This document shows positions 34,728-45,245 of a stretch of 64,000 bases of DNA, piece after piece (positions within the stretch are counted from its first letter, which is position 1; each line of letters opens with the position of its first letter). The DNA is taken from positions 1-64,000 of the forward strand of contig NZ_SISK01000005.1 of the NCBI RefSeq assembly GCF_004310345.1. The letters run 5' to 3'. The notes under the pieces are model-generated. The model did not search any database and was not told the origin of the DNA. It was given only the letters and a program-made list of their open reading frames with translations. The position numbers and the translations under genes were made by a program. The DNA is from Paracoccus subflavus. GTDB lineage: Bacteria > Pseudomonadota > Alphaproteobacteria > Rhodobacterales > Rhodobacteraceae.

Positions 34728-36593
34728 TTAGCCGCTGGTCGCGCTATCCGCAGGGGCCGGTTCCGCTGCGGGATCGGCCGCGGCCGAAGCCTCGCCCGGC
34801 AGTTCGAACACGGTCAGTTGGCCACCCAGTTCGGTATAGTCCGACAGCGAGGAATAGCCGCCCACCGCGCCCAGACCGTCGGCGGGATTGGTCAGTCCGG
34901 CCGCAAGACCGATGCCCGCCCAGCCGCCGACGCCCGACAGCACGCCGATATACTGCTTGCCGCCGTGCTCATAGGTCATCACGTTGCCGATGATCCCCGA
35001 CGGGGTCTTGAACTTGTAGAGTTCCTCGCCCGTTTCGGCATCGACAGCCTTCAGGAAACCTTCCAGCGTGCCGTAGAAGACCACATCCCCCGCCGTGGCC
35101 AAGGCGCCCGACCAGACCGAGAATTTCTCGGGCAGCGACCACTTGATCTCGCCGTTGATGTTGTCCCAGGCGATGAAGTTGCCCATGCCGCCGTGGCTTT
35201 CGGGGGCCGGATACATCGCCAGCGTGGCACCGACGTAAGGCTGGCCTGCCGTATAGGCCACGCGGAAGGGTTCATAATCCATGCAGACATGGTTGGTCGG
35301 CACATAGAACATCTGCGTCTTGGGCGAATAGGCCGCCGGCTGCTGGTCCTTGGTGCCAAGGGCCGCCGGGCAGATGCCGGTGGTGTTCTCGTCCTCGCCG
35401 TTCTGGGCAGTCGAGTATTCGGCGACCACGGCCGGACGGCCATAGTTTTCCGAATTGGGATCCATGTCCACGCCGGTGGTCCAGTTCACCGCCGGATCAT
35501 ACTTTTCGGCCACCAGCAGTTCGCCCGATTCGCGGTCCAGCGTATAGGCCAGACCGTTGCGGTCGAAATGGGTCAGCAGCTTGCGTTCCTGGCCGTCGAT
35601 TTCCTGTTCGGTCAGGATCATCTCGTTGACGCCGTCATAGTCCCATTCGTCATGGGGCGTCATCTGATAGAACCACTTGGCCATGCCGGTGTCGGCATCG
35701 CGGGCCATGATGGTCATCGACCACTTGTTGTCGCCAGGACGCTGCGACGGGTTCCAGGTCGAGGGGTTGCCGGTCCCATAATAGATCAGGTTCAGGTCCG
35801 GGTCATAGGAATACCAGCCCCAGGTGGTGCCGCCGCCGATCTTCCACTGGTCGCCTTCCCAGCTGTTGAGGCTGCTGTCGGCGCCGATGGGTTTGCCCAG
35901 ATGGGTGGTCTTTTCGGGATCGACCAGCATTTCCTCGTCCGGGCCGGTCGAATAGGCTTTCCAGACTTCGGACCCGTCTGACAGGTTATAGGCGGTGACA
36001 CGGCCGCGCACGCCGTATTCCCCGCCCGAAACGCCCACGATCACCTTGTCGCCCACCGGCAGGACGGTGGCGGTGTTCGTCTCGCCAGCGGCCGGGTCGC
36101 CGGTCTTGACCTGCCATTTCACCTCGCCCGTCATGGCGTCCAGCGCCACCAGCGTGGTGTCGGCCTGATGCGAGAGGATCAGCCCGTCGGCATAAGCGAC
36201 ACCCCGATACACGGTGTCGCAGCACATGACCGCGATCACCTCGGGGTCCTGCTGGGGTTCATAGCGCCACAGGATCCTGCCGTTGTCGTTCAGATCCAGC
36301 GCATAGATGTTGTTGGGAAACGGCGAATGGACATACATCACATCGCCGATGACCAGCGGCCCACCCTCGTGACCGCGCAGCACGCCGGTCGAAAAGGTCC
36401 AGGCGACGCGCATGTCGCCCACGTTGTCGCGGTTGATCTGGTCCAGTTCGGAATAGCGCGTATTGGCATAGTCGCCGGTCTGGATCGCCCATTGCTCGGG
36501 CTTGCCCGTTTCGGTCAGGACGCTTTCGTTGGCATAGACCGACGCGCCCGTCAGAACCAGCACGGCAGCCGTGCTGTTCAGCAATCGTTTCAT
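34728..36593 (-). CDS. xoxF: Lanthanide-dependent PQQ methanol dehydrogenase XoxF
   Basis: A 621-residue periplasmic quinoprotein with signal peptide [21 protein letters not shown]. It oxidises methanol to formaldehyde and passes electrons to cytochrome c. Diagnostic residues: adjacent cysteines C124-C125 (vicinal disulfide over PQQ), tryptophan-docking repeats of the eight-bladed propeller, and catalytic D264 followed by D266 in YSYDPDLN. The second Asp is the extra lanthanide ligand of XoxF, which is Ala in calcium MxaF. The tail ends in an unusual Ala/Pro/Glu-rich stretch of about 20 residues. Start 36593 has a GGAGGAG site; upstream frame is spurious. No PQQ-synthesis genes lie in the window. 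Confidence 0.95.
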   Translation of the reverse strand: MKRLLNSTAAVLVLTGASVYANESVLTETGKPEQWAIQTGDYANTRYSELDQINRDNVGDMRVAWTFSTGVLRGHEGGPLVIGDVMYVHSPFPNNIYALDLNDNGRILWRYEPQQDPEVIAVMCCDTVYRGVAYADGLILSHQADTTLVALDAMTGEVKWQVKTGDPAAGETNTATVLPVGDKVIVGVSGGEYGVRGRVTAYNLSDGSEVWKAYSTGPDEEMLVDPEKTTHLGKPIGADSSLNSWEGDQWKIGGGTTWGWYSYDPDLNLIYYGTGNPSTWNPSQRPGDNKWSMTIMARDADTGMAKWFYQMTPHDEWDYDGVNEMILTEQEIDGQERKLLTHFDRNGLAYTLDRESGELLVAEKYDPAVNWTTGVDMDPNSENYGRPAVVAEYSTAQNGEDENTTGICPAALGTKDQQPAAYSPKTQMFYVPTNHVCMDYEPFRVAYTAGQPYVGATLAMYPAPESHGGMGNFIAWDNINGEIKWSLPEKFSVWSGALATAGDVVFYGTLEGFLKAVDAETGEELYKFKTPSGIIGNVMTYEHGGKQYIGVLSGVGGWAGIGLAAGLTNPADGLGAVGGYSSLSDYTELGGQLTVFELPGEASAAADPAAEPAPADSATSG

Positions 36594-36737
36594 GAAGTGC
36601 TCCTCCGCTGTTGGAAGCAGGCAACGGGCTTCCTCCTCCCGTGCCGTCCATGGGGCAGTCTTTGACCCGGGGACCGATGCGTCAATGCAACCTTCCGGCA
36701 TTTCACCCTAAAGTCTTACGGTGATTTGCCAGTCCTG

Positions 36738-37592
36738 TCAGGAAGATCCGGCAAGGCACCGAAACAGACGCTCGGCATGCCACATGACGTGATCGCCCAT
36801 AAAGGTCTGCACGAAAAAGTAGCTGTGGTCATAACCCGGCTGCATCCGGAACTGGCCCGGCTGACGCCGCGCCATCATGGCCTGGGCCAGCGACTCGGGG
36901 CGCAGCTTGTCCAGAAACTGATCGGCGCTGCCCTGGTCGATCAGGATCTCGTCCGGATAGCCGCGTTCGGTCATCAGGATCGTGGCGTCATGGGCACGCC
37001 AGGCCGCCCGGTCATCGCCCAGATAGGCCCCAAGCTGCTTTTGCCCCCAGTCGGATTCGGTGGGATTGGCGATGGGCGCGAATGCCGAGACCGACCGAAA
37101 GCGATCGGGATGGGTCATGGCGATGGTCAGCGCGCCATGCCCGCCCATCGAATGCCCGGTGATCCCCATGGCGTCGGGCGCCACGGCAAAGGCCCCCGTC
37201 ACCAGGTCGGGCAGCTCGTCCACGACATAGTCCCACATGCGGAAATGCGGCGCCCAGGGATCGCGGGTGGCATTGACGTAAAAGCCTGCCCCCTGTCCCA
37301 GGTCATAAGCCTTGTCATCGGCCACGCCCTCGCCGCGCGGCGAGGTGTCGGGAAAGACAATGGCCATACCCGCCTCGGAGCACCAGTGCTGAGCGGCGGC
37401 CTTGGTCATGGCGTTTTCATGGGTGCAGGTCAGGCCCGACAGATACCACAGCACCGGCGCGCGTTCGCCCGCCGCCAGATCCGGCATGAACACCGCGAAT
37501 GTCATGTCGGTGCCGGTGGCGCGCGAACGATGGCGATAAACGCCCTGCACGCCGCCGAAGCTGCGGTTTTCCGAAAGGGTTTCCAGGCTCAT
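36738..37592 (-). CDS. fghA: S-formylglutathione hydrolase
   Basis: A 284-residue esterase-D-type alpha/beta hydrolase that converts S-formylglutathione to formate and glutathione, the last step of GSH-dependent formaldehyde oxidation. It starts MSLETLSENRSFGGVQGVYRH. It has LSGLTCTHENAMTKAAAQ and the nucleophile elbow GHSMGGHGALT, with catalytic Asp in GSADQFL and His in GYDHSYFF. Start 37592 follows a GGAGGAT site. It lies upstream of xoxF and downstream of clpP in the same direction. Confidence 0.95.
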   Translation of the reverse strand: MSLETLSENRSFGGVQGVYRHRSRATGTDMTFAVFMPDLAAGERAPVLWYLSGLTCTHENAMTKAAAQHWCSEAGMAIVFPDTSPRGEGVADDKAYDLGQGAGFYVNATRDPWAPHFRMWDYVVDELPDLVTGAFAVAPDAMGITGHSMGGHGALTIAMTHPDRFRSVSAFAPIANPTESDWGQKQLGAYLGDDRAAWRAHDATILMTERGYPDEILIDQGSADQFLDKLRPESLAQAMMARRQPGQFRMQPGYDHSYFFVQTFMGDHVMWHAERLFRCLAGSS

Positions 37593-37739
37593 CGCGATCC
37601 TCCTGCGGGGTTGCAAGCGCCGGGGCAGTCCCCGGCGCCGCGTCACCAAACGACGCGCGGAACCTGCCCGCAACGGCGAATCGGGCGATGTCCGCCAAAG
37701 GGACCGGCTGGGCGGGGGTGGCTTTCGCCATCTGGGCCA

Positions 37740-38381
37740 TCAGCCCAGTTCGTCCACCGACCTGATGACCTTGCCCAGAAGGCCGTAATCCAGCGCCTCT
37801 TGCGTGTTCAGCCAGAAATCGCGCTGCGTGTCCTTTTCGATGCGTTCGACCGGCTGGCCGGTCGCCTCGGCAAAGATATGGTTCAGGCGGTCGCGCATCA
37901 GGCGCACCTGTTCGGCCTGGATCATCATGTCCGACGAGGTGCCACCGATCCCGCCCGAGGGCTGGTGGATCAGAAAGCGCGTGTTGGGCAGGCAGAAGCG
38001 GTTTTCCTTTTTCGCCGCGACAAAGATCAGCGCGCCCGCGCTGGCGACCCAGCCCGAACCGATGGTGCGCACGTTGGGGCGGATGAACTTGATCACGTCG
38101 TGGATCATGTCGCCCGATTCCACATGCCCCCCGGGCGAGGAGATCAGCATGTTGATGGGCTTGTCGCTGTCCTCGGCCAAGGCCAGCAGATGTGCCACGG
38201 TGCGCTGCGCCAGCTTGTCGTTGATGGCGCCGGCAACGATCACCGTGCGCGACTTGAAATACAGCTTGCCGATCTTGTCGCCCTCGGGCAGGCCCAGGCC
38301 CTCGTCCTTGTCGCCCTTGCGGCGGCGGTCGTCCTCTTCCTCTTCCTCGTCGTCGTCATCGTCCAGCCACTGGTGACGCAT
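37740..38381 (-). CDS. ClpP-type protease with an acidic N-terminal extension
   Basis: A 213-residue ClpP-fold serine protease. The catalytic triad is intact: S114 in GWVASAGA, H139 in FLIHQPSG and D188 in DTQRDFW. The first 30 residues, MRHQWLDDDDDEEEEEDD and following charged residues, replace the axial-loop region that normally contacts the Clp ATPase and are unlike housekeeping ClpP. It may associate with ClpP or act on special substrates. It sits between flhA and fghA in the same direction, so coexpression with formaldehyde oxidation is likely, though a functional link is unproven. Confidence 0.85.
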   Translation of the reverse strand: MRHQWLDDDDDEEEEEDDRRRKGDKDEGLGLPEGDKIGKLYFKSRTVIVAGAINDKLAQRTVAHLLALAEDSDKPINMLISSPGGHVESGDMIHDVIKFIRPNVRTIGSGWVASAGALIFVAAKKENRFCLPNTRFLIHQPSGGIGGTSSDMMIQAEQVRLMRDRLNHIFAEATGQPVERIEKDTQRDFWLNTQEALDYGLLGKVIRSVDELG

Positions 38382-38458
38382 CGGCCTGCTCCTTTATCTC
38401 ATGGCGACGGCGGGACCAGCGGCCCCGCCGTTCTTCTTACCTATGCAGCCGTTAGCGA

Positions 38459-39589
<1,131 letters not shown>

Positions 39590-39624
39590 CGTCAACTCTC
39601 CTATCCGTTCGGACATACATGGCG

Positions 39625-39649
39625 GCAGGGGCCGCATTGCGGCCCCTGC
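39625..39649. repeat. Strong hairpin between gfa and flhA
   Basis: GCAGGGGCCGC (39625-39635) pairs perfectly with GCGGCCCCTGC (39639-39649) around a three-base loop. No T-run follows on the minus strand. An intercistronic stem of this kind may protect the gfa message or reduce read-through into flhA. Confidence 0.6.
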
Positions 39650-39674
39650 AGATTTCGCCGGGTTCAGATCAGCG

Positions 39675-40259
39675 TCAAGCCGCCAGCGCGCCCGACCGCT
39701 TGGCGACATGGGTCGCGATGGCATCCATCAGCGGCGGCGACAGGGCGTCATAAGGTTCCAGCCCCAGTTCGCGCAAACGCGACCGGATGGCATCCATCCG
39801 GGACGGATCGACGCCCGATTCGATCACGCTGCTGACAAAGGCCGCGAATTCCGGGGCCGACCAGCCGGATTCGCCCGACAGTTCGGTATGCACGAAATCA
39901 AGGCCATAGAATGGATGGTCCTTGTTTTCGATCCGGCCATACATGTGGACGCCGCAATCACGGCACGCATACCGCTGGATCGGGGCGTCCTTGTTGACGA
40001 CCTGCAGCTTGTCGCCGTTTTCCAGAACCTCGACGGCATCGCGCGATACCACGGCGACCATGCTGAAGATGGCACCCTCGGGCTTCCAGCACTTGGTGCA
40101 ACCGCAGACATGGTTGTGGGCCGTTTGCGCGCCTACCCGGACCTTGACCGGGTTCGTGGCGCATTTGCAGGTCAGGGTTCCCCCCGAAAACCCCGAATCA
40201 CCCTGCTTGATGCCGTGATCGACAGCAGGGTGGATCGTCACCCCTTCGGTGTTGGCCAT
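39675..40259 (-). CDS. gfa: Glutathione-dependent formaldehyde-activating enzyme (Gfa)
   Basis: A 194-residue zinc protein that speeds formation of S-hydroxymethylglutathione from formaldehyde and glutathione. Zinc ligands are seen as TCKC (about residues 48-51), HVCGCTKC (about 68-75) and CRDC. The length is identical to the P. denitrificans protein as I recall it. Start 40259 follows a GGGAGGG site. It opens the formaldehyde-oxidation series. The wider literature debates whether Gfa is a catalyst or a glutathione carrier. Confidence 0.93.
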   Translation of the reverse strand: MANTEGVTIHPAVDHGIKQGDSGFSGGTLTCKCATNPVKVRVGAQTAHNHVCGCTKCWKPEGAIFSMVAVVSRDAVEVLENGDKLQVVNKDAPIQRYACRDCGVHMYGRIENKDHPFYGLDFVHTELSGESGWSAPEFAAFVSSVIESGVDPSRMDAIRSRLRELGLEPYDALSPPLMDAIATHVAKRSGALAA

Positions 40260-40353
40260 GGTCTTCCCTCCCGATGTTTCCGTCAGCGTCGCCCCATCGG
40301 GAACATTCGGCAAGTCAGCGGAAGGTTGTAGCGCCCAGGCCGCCGAGCGCCCG

Positions 40354-40884
40354 TCAGCTTGCGGGCATCGAGGATACGCCGACCTTTGCAGGGCGCAGCA
40401 GGCGGTCGTGCAGGCGGAAGCCGTTGTCCATCACCTGGATGATCTCGCCCGCCTTGGTACCGGGAACGGCGGCCTCGAACATCGCCTCGTGTTCAGAAGG
40501 GTCGAAGCGATCGCCGGGCTGGGGGGTGATAAGGGCGATGCCATGCTTGGCAAAGACATTGGACAGCTCGCGCAGGGTCAGTTCGACCCCTTCGATCAGG
40601 GCGCTTGCGGCGGCGCGCTGTTCAGGGGTTGCTGCATCCAGCGCACGGGTCAAGGCGTCATGGACCGGCAGCAGGTCGCGGGCCAGGCGCGATCCGCCAT
40701 ACTGTTCGGCGTCGCGGCGATCCTTGTCGGCACGCTTGCGCGCATTTTCGGCATCGGCCAGGGCGCGCATGAACTTGTCGCGGAATTCATCGCGCTCGGC
40801 CATGAGGGCTGCGATCTCATCGTCAGGATCGGCCAGGGGGTCAGCCAGAATATCGTCCAGGGGTTGTTCGTTCTGATCGTTCAT
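40354..40884 (-). CDS. grpE: Nucleotide exchange factor GrpE
   Basis: A 176-residue co-chaperone that releases ADP from DnaK. An acidic N-terminus ([27 protein letters not shown]) leads into the long coiled coil ([23 protein letters not shown]) and a beta domain with the [13 protein letters not shown] motif. An upstream ATG at 40896 would add four residues (MRNT), but the GGAAAGG site abuts it directly, so 40884 is better spaced. It lies nine bases after hrcA, the usual hrcA-grpE heat-shock pairing. Confidence 0.95.
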   Translation of the reverse strand: MNDQNEQPLDDILADPLADPDDEIAALMAERDEFRDKFMRALADAENARKRADKDRRDAEQYGGSRLARDLLPVHDALTRALDAATPEQRAAASALIEGVELTLRELSNVFAKHGIALITPQPGDRFDPSEHEAMFEAAVPGTKAGEIIQVMDNGFRLHDRLLRPAKVGVSSMPAS

Positions 40885-40892
40885 CGTGTTTC

Positions 40893-41948
40893 TCATCCTT
40901 TCCGGCCGGACAGCACCCGCCCGACCAGTTGCGCCGTGTAGTCCACAATCGGCACGATCCGGCCATAGTTCAGCCGCGTCGGCCCGATGACGCCCACGGC
41001 GCCTACAATCTTTCGGTCGGCATTCATATAGGGCGAAACCACCAGAGCGGAACCCGAAAGCGAAAAAAGCTTGTTTTCCGATCCGATGAAAATCCGCACC
41101 CCATCGCCCTGTTCGGCCAGTTCCAGAAATTCCACGATGTCGCGCTTGCGTTCCAGGTCGTCGAACAGCACCCGGATGCGGTCCAGATCGGCAATCTCCT
41201 GGTCCAGCAGGTTTGAGCGTCCCCGCACGATCAGCCGGGGATCGGACGACTGGTGGTCCCACAGCGCCATCCCGGACTGGACCAGTTCGGCCGCCAGCAC
41301 GTCCAGCTCGCGCCGGCGGGCCGCGATCTCTTGCCCGATCTGGCCGCGCAGTTCGGACAGGGTCTTGCCCTCGGCCATGGCGTTCAGGAAATTGCCGGCC
41401 TCGCGCATGGACGACGGGGTCTGCCCCGCCGGGGGGGTAAACAGGCGGTTTTCGACATGCCCGTCTGCAAAGACCAGCACCACCAGCGCCCGGTCGGGCC
41501 CAAGGCTGACGAATTCGATGTGCCGGATCGGCGCCTCGTGCTTGGGCATCAACACCAGGGACGCGCCCCGCGTGATTGACGACAGCGCCGTGCTGACTCG
41601 GTCCAGCAGCACGCCGGTGTCGGGATCGTCGTTGCCCAGCGTCTGGTCGATGGCCGCGCGGTCGGTGGCGGTGACCGGATCGACCTCCATCATCCCGTCC
41701 ACGAACAGCCGCAGCCCCTGCTGCGACGGCATCCGCCCGGCCGACACATGGGGGCTGTCCAGCAGCCCCATAAGTTCCAGATCCTGCATGACGTTGCGCA
41801 CGGTTGCCGCGCTCAGCTTTTCCGACAGGGCGCGGGTCAGCGTGCGGGAACCCACCGGTTCGCCGGTTTCCAGATAGGTTTCGACCACGCGGCGAAAGAT
41901 CTCGCGCGAGCGGTCGTTCAGTTCGTGCAGGGCCGAGTTCTGGTTCAT
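40893..41948 (-). CDS. hrcA: Heat-inducible transcription repressor HrcA
   Basis: A 351-residue winged-helix repressor of heat-shock operons. It begins MNQNSALHELNDRSREIFRRVVETYLETGEPVGSRTL and has LSAATVRNVMQDLELMGLL as the recognition region. A GAF-like C-terminal domain holds the GSENKLFSLSGSALVVSPY block. No CIRCE element (TTAGCACTC-N9-GAGTGCTAA) is visible in the 69-bp gap to rph, so this operon itself may not be its target. Divergent from rph. Confidence 0.95.
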   Translation of the reverse strand: MNQNSALHELNDRSREIFRRVVETYLETGEPVGSRTLTRALSEKLSAATVRNVMQDLELMGLLDSPHVSAGRMPSQQGLRLFVDGMMEVDPVTATDRAAIDQTLGNDDPDTGVLLDRVSTALSSITRGASLVLMPKHEAPIRHIEFVSLGPDRALVVLVFADGHVENRLFTPPAGQTPSSMREAGNFLNAMAEGKTLSELRGQIGQEIAARRRELDVLAAELVQSGMALWDHQSSDPRLIVRGRSNLLDQEIADLDRIRVLFDDLERKRDIVEFLELAEQGDGVRIFIGSENKLFSLSGSALVVSPYMNADRKIVGAVGVIGPTRLNYGRIVPIVDYTAQLVGRVLSGRKG

Positions 41949-42017
41949 GTCCCTCGCGGGGTTGCGTGATGGGCCGGCGGGGCGGTATGGGGCAGCATCT
42001 TCGCGAAAGGAAAAACC

Positions 42018-42731
42018 ATGCGCCCGTCTGGCCGGAATCTAAGCCAAATGCGTCCGATTTCAATCGAAACCGGCGTGATGGCCCATGCCGAGGGGTCATG
42101 CCTGATCCGGGTCGGCAATACCCATGTGCTGTGCAGCGCCACGCTGGAGGACAGCCCGCCGCGGTTCCTGAAGGGCACCGGTCTGGGATGGGTCACGGCG
42201 GAATACGGGATGCTGCCGCGCGCCACCAATACCCGCAACCGGCGCGAGGCCGCCCAGGGCCGCCAGTCGGGCCGCACGCAGGAAATCCAGCGCCTGATCG
42301 GGCGCAGCCTGCGGGCAGGCGTGGACCGGGTGGCGCTTGGCGAGCGGCAGATCACCATCGACTGCGACGTGATCCAGGCCGATGGCGGCACCCGCTGCGC
42401 CTCCATCACCGGGGGCTGGGTCGCGTTGCGGCTGGCCGTGAACAAGCTGCTGAAGGCGGGCGCGATCATCAGCGATCCGATCATGGACCATGTGGCCGCC
42501 GTGTCCTGCGGCCTTTACGCAGGCCAGGCCGTCCTGGACCTGGACTATGCCGAGGACAGCGAGGCCGGGACCGACGGCAACTTCGTCCTGACCGGCGCGG
42601 GCCGGTTGATCGAGGTGCAGATGTCGGCCGAGGGCGCCACCTTCAGCCGCGACCAGATGGGGCAGCTTCTGGATCTGGCCGAGGCGGGCATGGCCGAACT
42701 GGTCGCCGCCCAGAAGGCCGCCGTCGCATGA
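42018..42731 (+). CDS. rph: Ribonuclease PH
   Basis: A 237-residue phosphorolytic 3' exoribonuclease that trims tRNA precursors. It contains [14 protein letters not shown], the [24 protein letters not shown] phosphate-binding region and [14 protein letters not shown] with its active-site aspartates. First gene of the rph-rdgB-ridA-hemW-DUF454-glycosylase operon, divergent from hrcA. Its stop overlaps the rdgB ATG (ATGA). Confidence 0.96.
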   Translation: MRPSGRNLSQMRPISIETGVMAHAEGSCLIRVGNTHVLCSATLEDSPPRFLKGTGLGWVTAEYGMLPRATNTRNRREAAQGRQSGRTQEIQRLIGRSLRAGVDRVALGERQITIDCDVIQADGGTRCASITGGWVALRLAVNKLLKAGAIISDPIMDHVAAVSCGLYAGQAVLDLDYAEDSEAGTDGNFVLTGAGRLIEVQMSAEGATFSRDQMGQLLDLAEAGMAELVAAQKAAVA

Positions 42732-43360
42732 GGCGTTTCGACGGCACCCGCCTGCTGATGGCCACCCACAACGCGGGCAAGCTGGACGAGATGCGCGCCC
42801 TGCTGGCCCCTTACGGTGTCGACGTGGTGGGCGCCGCGGACGCGGGCCTGCCCGAGCCGGAGGAGACGGAAACGACCTTCGTCGGCAATGCCCGCATCAA
42901 GGCGCGCGCGGCGGTTCAGGCAACCGGGCTGCCGGTCCTGGCGGATGACAGCGGCCTCTGCGTCGATGCCCTGGACGGGGCACCGGGCGTCTATACCGCC
43001 GACTGGGCGGAAACCGGCAACGGGCGTGATTTTCGCATGGCCATGCAGCGGACCTGGGACGAGCTTGACTTTGCAAACGCCCCTGCCCCGCGCAGGGCGC
43101 AATTCCGCTGCACCCTTGTCCTGATGTGGCCCGACGGCCACGACGAGGTGTTCGAGGGCGTCTTGCCCGGTCAGGTCGTCTGGCCGCCGCGCGGGGTTGA
43201 AGGCCACGGCTATGACCCCATCTTCATGCCGGACGGGCATGATATGACCCTGGGAGAAATGCCGCCTGCGATGAAGAACGGCCTCAGCCATCGGGCGCGG
43301 GCGGTGGAGCAGATGATAAGGGGCAGCTTTGCAGAGAATCTCGACCGGATCGCCCTTTGA
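42728..43360 (+). CDS. rdgB: dITP/XTP pyrophosphatase (RdgB/HAM1 family)
   Basis: A 210-residue house-cleaning enzyme that removes ITP, dITP and XTP. It starts [26 protein letters not shown] with the (T/S)xNxxK motif, then [42 protein letters not shown] and [14 protein letters not shown]. Length fits the family. Overlaps rph by four bases, and its end overlaps ridA by 32. Confidence 0.96.
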   Translation: MRRFDGTRLLMATHNAGKLDEMRALLAPYGVDVVGAADAGLPEPEETETTFVGNARIKARAAVQATGLPVLADDSGLCVDALDGAPGVYTADWAETGNGRDFRMAMQRTWDELDFANAPAPRRAQFRCTLVLMWPDGHDEVFEGVLPGQVVWPPRGVEGHGYDPIFMPDGHDMTLGEMPPAMKNGLSHRARAVEQMIRGSFAENLDRIAL

Positions 43361-43703
43361 AGCGGCGATGGGCTACAGCCGCGCGGTGGTGAAGGGCGAC
43401 TGGCGCTTTGTGTCGGGCGTCACCGGCTATGACTATGGCGCGATGACCATGCCGGACGATCCATGCGAACAGGCCCGGAACTGCTTTCGCACGATCTTTT
43501 CGGTTCTGAAGGATGCGGGCTTTGCCCCCGGCGACATCGTGCGCGTGCAATACACCGTCACCGACGCGACTCTGGTAGAGGCGATCACCCCCGCCCTTGC
43601 CGAAGCCATGGGCACCATTCGTCCCGCCGCGACCATGGTCATCGCCGGCCTGATCCGGCCCGAGATGAAGGTCGAAATCGAAGCAACGGCGATGCGGGCA
43701 TGA
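43329..43703 (+). CDS. RidA (YjgF/YER057c/UK114) family protein
   Basis: A 124-residue protein that reads [21 protein letters not shown] if started at the TTG at 43329. That start is preceded by AAGGGGC and gives the usual N-terminus of this subgroup. The next ATG (43368) would lose conserved residues. RidA deaminates reactive enamine/imine intermediates; the conserved Arg and Glu of the C-terminal part (RPAATMVIAGLIRPEMKVEIEATA) are present. The start lies within the end of rdgB, and the stop overlaps hemW. Confidence 0.87.
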   Translation: MQRISTGSPFEAAMGYSRAVVKGDWRFVSGVTGYDYGAMTMPDDPCEQARNCFRTIFSVLKDAGFAPGDIVRVQYTVTDATLVEAITPALAEAMGTIRPAATMVIAGLIRPEMKVEIEATAMRA

Positions 43704-44881
43704 TGATGCCGGAACCAGAGAATTTTGCGGAAGACTGGCGGGCCGGAGGCTTTGGCCTTTATGTCCACTGGCCGTTCTGTCAGGCGAAATGTCCCTATTG
43801 CGACTTCAACAGCCATGTCGTGCCGGTCGTGGATCAGGCCCGCTGGGCCGCCGCGCTGTCGTCGGAAATCGCCCGCCTTGGCGCCGAACTGCCGGGCCGT
43901 CATCTGGGCAGCATCTTCTTTGGCGGCGGCACGCCATCGCTGATGGAGCCCGAAACCGTGGATGCGGTGCTGCGCGCCGCCCGTGCCGCCTGGGGCTTTG
44001 CCAATGACATCGAGATCACGCTGGAAGCGAACCCCACCAGCGTGGAACGAGGCCGCTTTCAGGGCTTTGCGGATGCCGGCGTGAACCGGCTGTCGATGGG
44101 CATCCAGGCGCTGAACGATCCCGACCTGCGCGCCTTGGGCCGGATGCATTCCGTGGCCGAGGCTCGGGCGGCCTTCGATGTGGCGCGATCCTGTTTCGAT
44201 CGGGTCAGCTTTGATCTGATCTATGCCCGTCAGGGCCAGACGCGGGCTGCTTGGCGCGCGGAACTGGCCGAGGCGCTGGCGATGGCCGTCGATCACCTGT
44301 CGCTGTACCAGTTGACCATCGAGCCGGGCACAGCCTTTGGCGCGCGGGCCGCGGCGGGCAAGCTGCGCGGCCTGCCCGACGACGATCTGGCTGCCGACAT
44401 GTATCTGGAAACCCAGGATATCTGCGAGGCGGCGGGCCTGGCGGGCTATGAGACCTCGAACCATGCCCGCCCCGGCGCGAAAAGCCGCCACAACCTGGTC
44501 TATTGGCGCCAGGGCGACTGGGCGGCGGTCGGTCCCGGCGCGCATGGCCGGATCACCACCCCCGCCGGGCGCTTTGCCACCGAGGCGCACCGGGCTCCGG
44601 CAGTCTGGCTGAACGCCGTGGAGCGGCAGGGAACGGGGGAATGCCTGCGCGAGTTGGTGCCCTTGGACGAACAGGCGACAGAATACCTGCTGATGGCGAT
44701 GCGATTGTCCGAAGGACTGGATCTGGCCCGTCATGCCCGGCTGGCGGGGGCGCCCCTGGACCCTGGCGCCATCGCGCGCCTGGCTGATCTGGGCATGGTC
44801 GTTCGCCAGAACGGCCGCCTGCAAAGCACGCGGCAGGGCAGGCCGCTGCTGAATGCCATCCTGCGCGAACTGGCGGCCTGA
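43700..44881 (+). CDS. hemW: HemW-type radical SAM protein (heme chaperone; formerly HemN-like)
   Basis: A 393-residue radical SAM protein with motif CQAKCPYC (about residues 25-32) followed by DFNSHV, FFGGGTPSLM, and the HemW C-terminal domain (EYLLMAMRLSEGLDL). HemW inserts haem into respiratory enzymes, and older annotation as oxygen-independent coproporphyrinogen oxidase is often wrong for this group. Three ATGs in a row (43700, 43703, 43706) open the gene, with the first overlapping the ridA stop. Confidence 0.9.
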   Translation: MMMPEPENFAEDWRAGGFGLYVHWPFCQAKCPYCDFNSHVVPVVDQARWAAALSSEIARLGAELPGRHLGSIFFGGGTPSLMEPETVDAVLRAARAAWGFANDIEITLEANPTSVERGRFQGFADAGVNRLSMGIQALNDPDLRALGRMHSVAEARAAFDVARSCFDRVSFDLIYARQGQTRAAWRAELAEALAMAVDHLSLYQLTIEPGTAFGARAAAGKLRGLPDDDLAADMYLETQDICEAAGLAGYETSNHARPGAKSRHNLVYWRQGDWAAVGPGAHGRITTPAGRFATEAHRAPAVWLNAVERQGTGECLRELVPLDEQATEYLLMAMRLSEGLDLARHARLAGAPLDPGAIARLADLGMVVRQNGRLQSTRQGRPLLNAILRELAA

Positions 44882-45237
44882 TGCGACAGCGGTTGTGGTA
44901 TGTTCTGGGCTTTGTCGCGCTGGGCATGGGCATCGTCGGAATCGCCCTGCCGGTGGTGCCGACCGTGCCCTTTCTGCTGCTGGCTGCGGCCGCCTTTGCA
45001 CGCAGCAATCCCCGCCTGGAACGGCGCATCCTGGACCATCCGACCTATGGCCCGCCCGTCCGGGCCTGGCGCGAGCATGGCGCCATCAGCCGTCTGGCCA
45101 AAATCTGGGCCACGCTGGCCATGGCCGGCGGCGTGGGCTTCAGCCTGCTGGCGGGAATGCCCCCGTGGGTCGTGGCGGCGCAGGCAATGATCTGCACCGT
45201 CATCGGCGCCTATGTCGTCACCCGGCCCGAAATCTAG
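44881..45237 (+). CDS. DUF454 (YbaN-like) inner membrane protein
   Basis: A 118-residue membrane protein with two or three hydrophobic segments (LGFVALGMGIVGIALPVVPTVPFLLLAAAAF near the N-terminus). The GIxLPxxPTxPFLLLAAxxFA..S motif is typical of DUF454. Function unknown. Its ATG overlaps the hemW stop by one base, so it is translated as part of this operon. Confidence 0.88.
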   Translation: MRQRLWYVLGFVALGMGIVGIALPVVPTVPFLLLAAAAFARSNPRLERRILDHPTYGPPVRAWREHGAISRLAKIWATLAMAGGVGFSLLAGMPPWVVAAQAMICTVIGAYVVTRPEI

Positions 45238-45245
45238 GCCGTCCT

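Noticed and set aside
37417..37740. 107-codon frame on the minus strand between clpP and fghA
   Set aside because: More than half lies inside fghA in another frame, its composition is typical of out-of-frame translation, and it has no conserved motif. The true gap between fghA and clpP is only about 150 bases.
38407..38431. 8-bp stem after flhA considered as an intrinsic terminator
   Set aside because: The T-rich tail is on the plus strand, whereas flhA and clpP are read on the minus strand, so orientation is wrong for them.
41949..42017. CIRCE operator expected near hrcA
   Set aside because: No TTAGCACTC-N9-GAGTGCTAA or close match exists in the hrcA-rph gap.
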